64,000 nucleotides of DNA, from the NCBI GenBank assembly GCA_037043455.1, contig JAWPHD010001433.1:186001-250000 (forward strand). Direction: 5' to 3'. Below are positions 57,358 through 64,000 of this stretch, in pieces. How positions within the stretch are numbered: position 1 is the stretch's first letter; the number at the start of each line of letters is the position of its first letter. The notes beneath the pieces are model-generated. The model was given only the letters and a program-made list of their open reading frames with translations. It was not told the origin of the DNA and ran no database searches. Origin of the DNA: Cyrtodaria siliqua. Its lineage: Eukaryota > Mollusca > Bivalvia > Adapedonta > Hiatellidae. The translations under genes were made by a program, and so were the position numbers.

Positions 57358-57670
57358 TCACGGTGGAAGAAGCTGTCCTGCATTTTACGCTTTACTTCAC
57401 TTGACGATAATTCAGAGAATATCATTTATGTTTTACCAGTTAATTTGCTTTGCATCTGTACATGTATATTATATCACTAGGAAATTCTCGTTTAAATAGT
57501 CATTGTGCTGTACCAGTCTCTTTTCATGAATTAAATGCAACACTATTGTTGATGTGAAAAATTATTTTTTATATATCAGCATTTTATTTAATTGGTTTGT
57601 TGCTTATTACTGTTATCTTATTGTATTTATTACTGTTTATAAGTTGGTGAAAATAAAAATAACTTGAGAT
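57358..57670 (+). other. Dynein 3' untranslated region with polyadenylation signal
   Basis: About 300 bp of non-repetitive AT-rich sequence follow the stop codon. AATAAA occurs at 57652-57657, followed by A-rich then TTGAGATCTG sequence. A transcript end shortly after 57670 is inferred; no cleavage-site data are available. Repeats begin within about 120 bp. Confidence 0.6.
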
Positions 57671-58560
57671 CTGCCTCACAGTTGTTAATTACAACCAAAC
57701 TTCCTTGTAACAACGTCCTAATGGAAATGGTTTCAAATTAGCTTCATAAGCATTAGGATGATCCTCATCTAATGCATTCAGTGGCAGCAGGGTTAGAAAT
57801 TAACGGTTGTCCGATGCCATATAGATTCTACTGGGGACAAGTTAATTGTCCCAGGTTGGGGACAAGTTAATTGTCCCAGGTTGCCTGTCCGACGGACAAC
57901 TAAATTTTATATCAAGAAATAAATTTTACATCTTTAAAAACGAAAACATCGTCGAGAACTTTATAAATGACGAATAAAAACTCTCGTTTTCATTGGTTGA
58001 GGGAATGCAACGTCACTTTCGTGTAATACGAGAAGTACTGACTGAATTACGAGCTGTTTGACCAATCCAATCTTACGGTAACTGCCGATCTCATGGAGGG
58101 CATGTGCGTAGACGGTAGGTGGCATATTTTAAACCCTATTTTCTCACAACATTATAAATATTACAGACACCGGCAATGACCTAACTTGACATTGAAAATA
58201 AACAAAATGTTGCGATATCTGTCGGACATTTCAGATGTTGGGGGGAAAAAAAATAAATTAAGACATTTTAGAATCAAAAAGAAATTGTGATAAAAACACG
58301 TACTGGTAAGTTCCAGGACGCCTAGAAACACCAGTCTAAGTGGTTAGACCACACAGACAGAAAATGTTTCACTGTGTGTAGGACCATTCAACTCTCAGAC
58401 TGTCGGGCAGGCAGTTATGATAGTTTTAGAATAGAAATCATCAGGTCTCATGATATGAGTCGTAGAAAAAACGCTCTGAATACAAATGCTGCAGAAAATA
58501 ATGAGTCGCAATCATGAAGTGTGGGGACAAATAAATTTGGCTGGGGACAAGTCATTTTTA
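57671..58560 (+). mobile_element. Intergenic stretch with a possible decayed hAT-type element
   Basis: CAGGGTTAGAAATTAACGGT at 57788 and GTCATTTTTAGCTCTATGG near 58550 are weakly complementary ends. GGGGACAAGTTAATTGTCCC is duplicated at 57835-57880 and echoed as GGGGACAAGTCATT near 58540. No transposase. The class is tentative. Confidence 0.4.
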
Positions 58561-60079
58561 GCTCTATGGGATGACGAGTTGTCCGGCCGGCCGTCGTCCG
58601 TCGTTAACTTTTGTCTTGTTACCACCATAGGGCCTTCATTTTTCATCAGATCTTTACCAAACTTTAACAAGTTGTTAATATCAATGAAAGCTCGGACAAG
58701 TTCGAAAACCAACCAGATCGGAATAATTTCACCGGAGTGATGGCCCTTGTTTTGCTGAAAAATGTCATCTTAAGCATGTGAACACTCTAGCACCTTCATT
58801 TATTATTTGATTGTTACCAAACTTGCACAGATTGTTAATACCAATCATAGCTTGGACAAGTTCGAAAATCGGCTGAATTTTGTCAGTAACACTGGAGTTA
58901 TGGCCCTTGTTTTCTGAAAAATGGCATTTTCTGCCTTGTGAACACTCTAGCACCTTCATTTATTATTTGATCTTTACCAAACTTCCACAGATTGTTAATA
59001 TCAATGAAAGCTCGAACAAGTTCGAAAACCAGCTAAATCAGATCAGTAACACTGGAGTTATGGCCCTTGTTTTTTCTGAAAAATGCTATTTTCTGCCTTG
59101 TGAACACTCTAGGGCCTTCAATATTAATCGGATCTTTCCTTAACTTTGCCAGTGTCTTTATATCAATGAAAGCTTGAACAAGTTCGAAAACCGGCAAGAT
59201 CGAAATAATTTCAACGGAGTTATGACCCTTGTTTTGCTAAAAAATGCCATATTAAGCCTTGTGAACACTCTAGCACCTTTATTTATTATTTGATCTTTAC
59301 CAACCTTGCATAGATTGTTAATAACAATGAAAGCTCGGACGAGTTCGAAAACCAGCTAGATCGGACCATTAACAGCGGAGTTATTGCCCTTTATTTAGTT
59401 AAAAATGCTATATTTTGCCTCATTAAGACAATAGGGCCTTCATCTTTCATCCAATCTTTACCAAACTTTACCAGATTGTTTATATAAATGAAAGCTAGGA
59501 CAAATTCGACGACCAGCTAGATCGGACCATTAACAGCGGAGTTGTGCCCTTGATTTATTTAAAAATGCTATATTTTGACTCGTTAAGACGATAGGGCCTT
59601 TATTTTTCATTTGTTCTTTACCAGATTGTTTATATAAATGAAAGCTCGGACAATTTCGAAGGCGAGCCAGATAGGACCAGTAACAGCAGAGTTATGGCCC
59701 TTGATTTAGTTAAAAATGCTATATTTTGCCTCGTTAAGATTATAGGGCCTTCATTTTTCATGTGATCTTTATGAAACTTTACAAGATTGTTCATATCAAT
59801 GAAAGCTCGGTCAAGTTCGAAAACCAGCCAAATCGGACCAGTAATAATGGAGTTATGGCTCTTGATTTAGTTAAAAATCGTATATTTTGCCTCTTTAAGA
59901 CGATAGGGCCTTCATCTTTCATACGATCTTTAAGAAACTTTACCAGATTGTTAATATGGATGAAAGCTTGGATGAGGTCGAAAACCATCCAGATTGGACC
60001 ATTTACATTGAATTCATGACCCTTGATTTTCTGAAATATGCTATATCGTGGCCTCATTAAGACAAAAGGGCCTTCATTT
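58561..60079 (+). repeat. Family C quasi-tandem ~160-bp modules, about nine copies
   Basis: Begins TTTTAGCTCTATGGGATGAC with GGCCGGCCGTCGTCCGTCGT and repeats the boxes listed for 43607-44560. Left modules carry TTGTGAACACTCTAGCACCT; right modules carry CTCGTTAAGACGATAGGGCC, so two subfamilies are joined. Short overlapping ORFs are artefacts. Confidence 0.8.
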
Positions 60080-61008
60080 GGCCGGATTTCATTGAAACTT
60101 TGCAGGGAGCCTAGTTGTACCTAGTCACCGTGTTCCAGTTGAATGATTTTGGCAGAGTTATAGCCCTTTAAAGGTTTTAATACACAAACTTTGTTCTGAC
60201 TAGTTCTCCTGAACCCCTGGCCGGATTAAACGAAACTTTTTAGGGATGATCGATTCTTTATCTAGTTGTGCACATCATCGCCGTGTTCCGGTTGAATGCT
60301 TTTTGGCGGAGTTAGGGCCCTTTAAAGGTTTTAATACACAAACTTTGTTCTGACTAGTTCTCCTGAACCTCTCGCCGGATTTAAACGAAGCTTTTTAGGG
60401 ATGATCAATTCCATGTCTAGTTTTGCAAATCATTGGCGTATTCCGGTTAAATGATTTTTTTTGGCAGAATTATGGCCCTTTTAAGGTTTTAATACACAAA
60501 CTTTGTCTAATCTACTTCTCCTGAACCCCTCGCCAGATATCAATGAAACTTTGCAGGGATGATCAGCACCAAGCCTAGTTGTGCTTGTCATTGTCACGTT
60601 CCGATTTACAGATATTTGGCAGAATTATGGCCCTTTAAAGGATTTTGATACCACAATTTTTTTCCGGGCTAGTTCTCCTGAACCCTGGCTGGATATAGAC
60701 GAAACGTGACAAGAATGATCAGTATCAAGCCTAGTTGTGCATATCATCGCCATATTCCGGTTGAATGATTTTTGGCAGAGTTGTGACCCTTTAAATGTTT
60801 TAATACACAAACTTTGTCCAGATTAGTCTCTTCTGAACTCTTTGCCAGATTTCAGCGAATCTTGGCGAGAATGATCAGTACTAAGCCTAATTGCACCTGT
60901 CATTGCCATGTTCTGGTTGAATTATTTTTGAAAGACTTAAGGCCCCTTATATATAAACTTTATCTTGAGCCAGTAGAGCGTCCACAGGCCCTCTTGGGCC
61001 TCTTGTTA
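60080..61008 (+). repeat. ~150-bp modules of the 1650-2440 family
   Basis: Six modules share GG(C/T)CGGAT, AACTTTGCAGGGATGATCAG, TGTTCCGGTTGAATGATTTT, GGCAGAGTTATGGCCCTTTA and TTTTAATACACAAACTTTGT. The array ends with an inverted copy of the AACAAGAGGCCC head at 60970-61008 followed directly by a new AGCTCTACTGG head. Confidence 0.78.
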
Positions 61009-61790
61009 GCTCTACTGGTCAGATCCAGCTGAGCTTATGGGATGGTGTGTTGTGTGTTGTCCGTTGGTTAACTGTTACCTCGTTAAGACGATAGGCCTTC
61101 ATTTTTCATCCGATCTTTACCAGATTGTTAATATCAATGGAAGCTTGGACAAGTTCGAAAATCAGCCAGATGGGACCAGTAACAGTGGAGTTATGGCCAT
61201 TGATTTAGTTTAAAATGCTATATTTTGACTCGTTGAGATGATAGGGCCTTGATTTTTCATCCGATCGTTACCAAACTTTACCAGATTGTTAATACCAATG
61301 AAAGCTTAGAAACGTTCAAAAACCGGCCAGATCGGACCAGAAACAGCGGAGTTATGGCCCTTGATTGTTAAAAATGCTATATTTTGCCGCGTTAAGATGA
61401 TTTTTTCATTTTAATTTTTCATCCGATCTTTACCAGACGAAAGCTCGGACAAGTTTGAAAACCAGCCAGATCGGACCATTTACACTGGAGTTATGGCACT
61501 AGATTTTCTGAAATATGCTATATTTTGGCCTCATTAAAGGGCCTTCATTTGGCCGGATTTCAGTGAAACTTTTGAACTCCTTTCCAGATTTCAACGAATC
61601 TTGGTGGGGATGATCAGTACCAAGCCTAGTTGCACCTGTCATTGCCGTGTTGTGGTTGAATGAATTTTGGCAGAGTTATGACCTCTAAAAGGTTTTGATA
61701 CACTAAGGCCAAACAAAATAATTTCTGGTTCAGGTAACTCTGGCAAAAAAAATAGGGTAGGTAGGTAGGCTTTTTTTTTTCCCCCTCAAT
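61009..61790 (+). repeat. Hairpin-headed family C unit, about four modules
   Basis: Head AGCTCTACTGGTCAGATCCA with GCTGAGCT, a GTTGTGTGTTGTCCGTTGG tract, then modules as in 43607-44560. The final part (61555-61700) switches to the 60080-61008 family. Then TAGGTAGGTAGG and a T-rich tract. Confidence 0.72.
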
Positions 61791-61822
61791 AATGAATTCA
61801 ATTCTGATAACGAATTTAATAT

Positions 61823-62339
61823 GTTAAATCACAGACATATTAATAAACAGATAGGAAACTTCCTATCTGAACCAATGAGGTAACCAAAATATCACATGGC
61901 ACCTTAACTTTTCCTTCTATCTCCTCTCTCAATTATTCACTGATTTTGATAAGAATACATTCAAACGATTCATAGTGAATAGCAACATGGTATTATAATA
62001 ATTTATGTTTATTTTGAAAGTAAGAAATTGTATAAAAAGATGTTTAAAGTTAAAAATGTCATCATTTTTCGCTTTTCTCTTAAACATCAAGGTTTTGACA
62101 TGTCAAAGTTTCCGTCAAATTCCTTTTTGGCTCTAAATGTAAGAGAAAGAAAAATACTATCATTGGAAAGAAAATTAAATTTGTGATGGTATTTGGCATG
62201 AATGAAACTTGTATCTATAAAACTCTTCATATGTGTTTAAAGTTGGGAAATAATTTGTGAAACTTTCGCACTGTGCCATGTGAAATTTAGATAATTTTCG
62301 TAGTGTCCAATCTATTTGTTATTAGGTCTGTGGTTAAAT
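61823..62339. mobile_element. 503-bp MITE with CACAGAC ends and GTTAAAT duplication
   Basis: Element 61830-62332. Left end CACAGACATATTAATAAACA; right end, inverted, CACAGACCTAATAACAAATA. GTTAAAT flanks it at 61823-61829 and 62333-62339. The surrounding sequence exists uninterrupted at 62803-62880 (CTGATAATGAATTTAACATG TTAAATTAC-type), an unoccupied paralogue. Inner boxes ATCACATGGCAC and GTGCCATGTGAA continue the inverted symmetry. Confidence 0.8.
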
Positions 62340-62906
62340 TACTATACCTTGAGTTCGATTTTTTTGCATTATCAACAACAAAAAATAATGTGGTTCCCGG
62401 GGGCCCCGTTTGGTCACGGGGCAAAGAATAGGGCCACTGCAGATCCCTTTGGAGGGGAGAATCCCCCCGAATTCATGTTCATTTTATCATTTTTTGTTCA
62501 TGTTCATTAAAGGTCTTCATCATGATCCCTGCATTGTTTCAGGTGCCATCTCGCTCACATCAAAAAAGCAGTGGCAGAAAAACAATAAATGTGGCTCCAT
62601 CGTATATGGAGTTTCTACGATAGAATTTGCAGCAACTCTGCAGTTCAGGGTGAGAAGGATCTAGGCCCATTTTCCATATTTTATCTCTATGTACATGGAG
62701 GATGAGCCTGGCATGTTCATGCCTGTTAGGCGCTATATAACCTTTCATGTGTTGGTGCGCCTTAAAACCCAATTCAATTTTTTTTTTTTTTTTTTTCTTA
62801 ATAATGAATTCAATTCTGATAATGAATTTAACATGTTAAATTACTATACCTTGAGTTCCATTTTTTCGCATTATGAACAAAATTTTTTTATTTTTTTATT
62901 TGTTTT
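62340..62906 (+). repeat. Duplicated flank and dispersed repeat B, copy 2
   Basis: 62523-62785 matches repeat B at 25563 (GTTTCAGGTGCCATCTCGCT, ATGTACATGGAGGATGA, TTCATGTGTTGGTGCGCCTT). It is bracketed by two versions of a ACTATACCTTGAGTTC sequence (62340 and 62845), one of which hosts the MITE. A T tract of about 20 lies at 62778-62798. Confidence 0.72.
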
Positions 62907-64000
62907 TATTAGCTCTACTGATCAGAGATCAGCAGAGCTTATGCCGTGGTGCGGCGTCCGTCGTCCGTCTGTCCGTAAACTTTTATTTGTAGCGACTTCA
63001 CAGCTGAAACTACTGGATGGATATTCATGAAACTTTACAGAAATGTTGCCCATAAAGTTGATCCTAGCAAAAATTCATGTTGATGTGAAATCCAAGATGG
63101 CCGCCAAAGCTAAAAATAGAGTTTTAAAATACAAGTTTGTAGCGACTTCTTCTTGAAAACTATAAGTGATATTGATATGGGACTTTTTCTAAAATGATCA
63201 GCATGACATGATGTTGATCCTAGTCAAAAATCGTTTTGATTCAACGTTAAACATGGCTGCCAGCGGCCATCTTTGTTTACATCGAGTTATATAGTAAAAA
63301 CTTGTAGCGACTACTTCTCTGAAACTACTTGGCGGATTGTCATGAAACTTTACAGGAATGTTGCTCTTGATGTCTAATTGATCCTAGAAAAATTTCAGGT
63401 CGGCCGGAAATTCAAGATGGCCGTCACAGCTAAAAATAGATTTTTAAAAAATAAGTTTGTAGCGACTACTTCTTGAAAACTATAAGTGATATTGATATGG
63501 GACTTTTTCTAAAATGATCAGCATTACATGATGTTGATCCTAGTCAAAAATCGTTTTGATTCAACGTTAAACATGGCTGCCAGCGGCCATCTTTGTTTAC
63601 ATAGTTATATAGTAAAAACTTGTAGCGACTACTACTCTGAAACTACTTGGCGGATTGTCATGAAACTTTACAGGAATGTTGCTCTTGATGTCTAATTGAT
63701 CCTATCAAAATTTCAGGTCGGCCGGAAATTCAAGATGGCCGTCACAGCTAAAAATAGATTTTTAAAAAATAAGTTTGTAGCGACTACTTCTTGAAAACTA
63801 TAAGTGATATTGATATGGGACTTTTTCTAAAATGATCAGCATGACATGATGTAGATCCTTGTGGAAAATTATTTTGATTCGACGTTAAACATGGCTGCCA
63901 GTGGCCATCTTTGGTTACATAGAGTTATATAGTAAAAACTTGTAGCGACTACTCCTCTGAAACTACTTAACGGATGTTCATGAAACTTCACAGGAATGTT
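62907..64000 (+). repeat. Hairpin-headed ~310-bp tandem array running off the edge
   Basis: Head AGCTCTACTGATCAGAGATC with AGCAGAGCT and CGGCGTCCGTCGTCCGTCTG. Then modules start near 62990, 63303, 63617 and 63943, containing GTAGCGACTACTTCTCTGAA, TGTCATGAAACTTTACAGGA, GGAAATTCAAGATGGCCGTC, GATATTGATATGGGACTTTT and AACATGGCTGCCAGCGGCCA. The second and third copies are very similar. Confidence 0.85.

Noticed and set aside
57788..58560. Confident hAT element call
   Set aside because: The ends match weakly and no 8-bp duplication could be found, so it is listed only as tentative.

Overview
The window is animal nuclear DNA, most likely from a bivalve mollusc. It is AT-rich, with GT-AG introns, very long repeat-filled introns, abundant hairpin-headed quasi-tandem repeats with CTGTCYGTC tracts, and tRNA-derived SINEs. 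Apart from transposon ORFs, the only recognisable gene is the 3' part of an axonemal dynein heavy chain on the + strand. It is closest, from remembered family sequence, to DNAH8 of the DNAH5/DNAH8 outer-arm group. Twenty-three exons (2525 to 57357) join in phase and encode about the last 1,152 residues: the returning strand of the stalk coiled coil, AAA5, AAA6 and the C-terminal domain, ending in CDIK-stop. Upstream exons lie outside the window. One exon (31284-31438) is 155 nt by coordinate count where the phase of its neighbours needs 156.

The introns hold a dense record of mobile DNA. The best-defined insertions are: a hAT-type element with a perfect 8-bp target duplication (7661-9352); a 1.04-kb element with 27-bp inverted ends (10709-11751); a 5'-truncated, internally deleted EN-RT-RNaseH LINE with a 13-bp target duplication (16101-19406); two TTAA-flanked MITEs (1123-1645, 21330-21875); two adjacent long palindromes (20744-21231); tRNA-related SINEs near 28.1, 38.3 and 56.6 kb; and a CACAGAC-ended MITE with a related unoccupied copy nearby (61830-62332).

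The most interesting object is a 7.63-kb transposon (35024-42652). It sits inside a 41-bp satellite array, so both insertion boundaries are readable. It has 16-bp perfect terminal inverted repeats, an ATAT duplication (or TA, with longer ends), and a minus-strand multi-exon gene for a D-D-D/E-like protein whose superfamily I cannot name with certainty. A repeated CACGTAAC/GGACAGAC motif clusters near both ends. The gene carries one in-frame TAA just before its last catalytic-type motif; reading frame and splice phases continue intact beyond it.

Three dynein exons (19688, 22289, 30156) are each preceded by decayed local copies of their own 3' splice site and exon start, two of these sets clear and one weaker. 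This recurrent pattern is unexplained. The region after 57670 contains only repeats: roughly 150-165 bp quasi-tandem modules, a MITE, and a roughly 310-bp tandem array running off the right edge.
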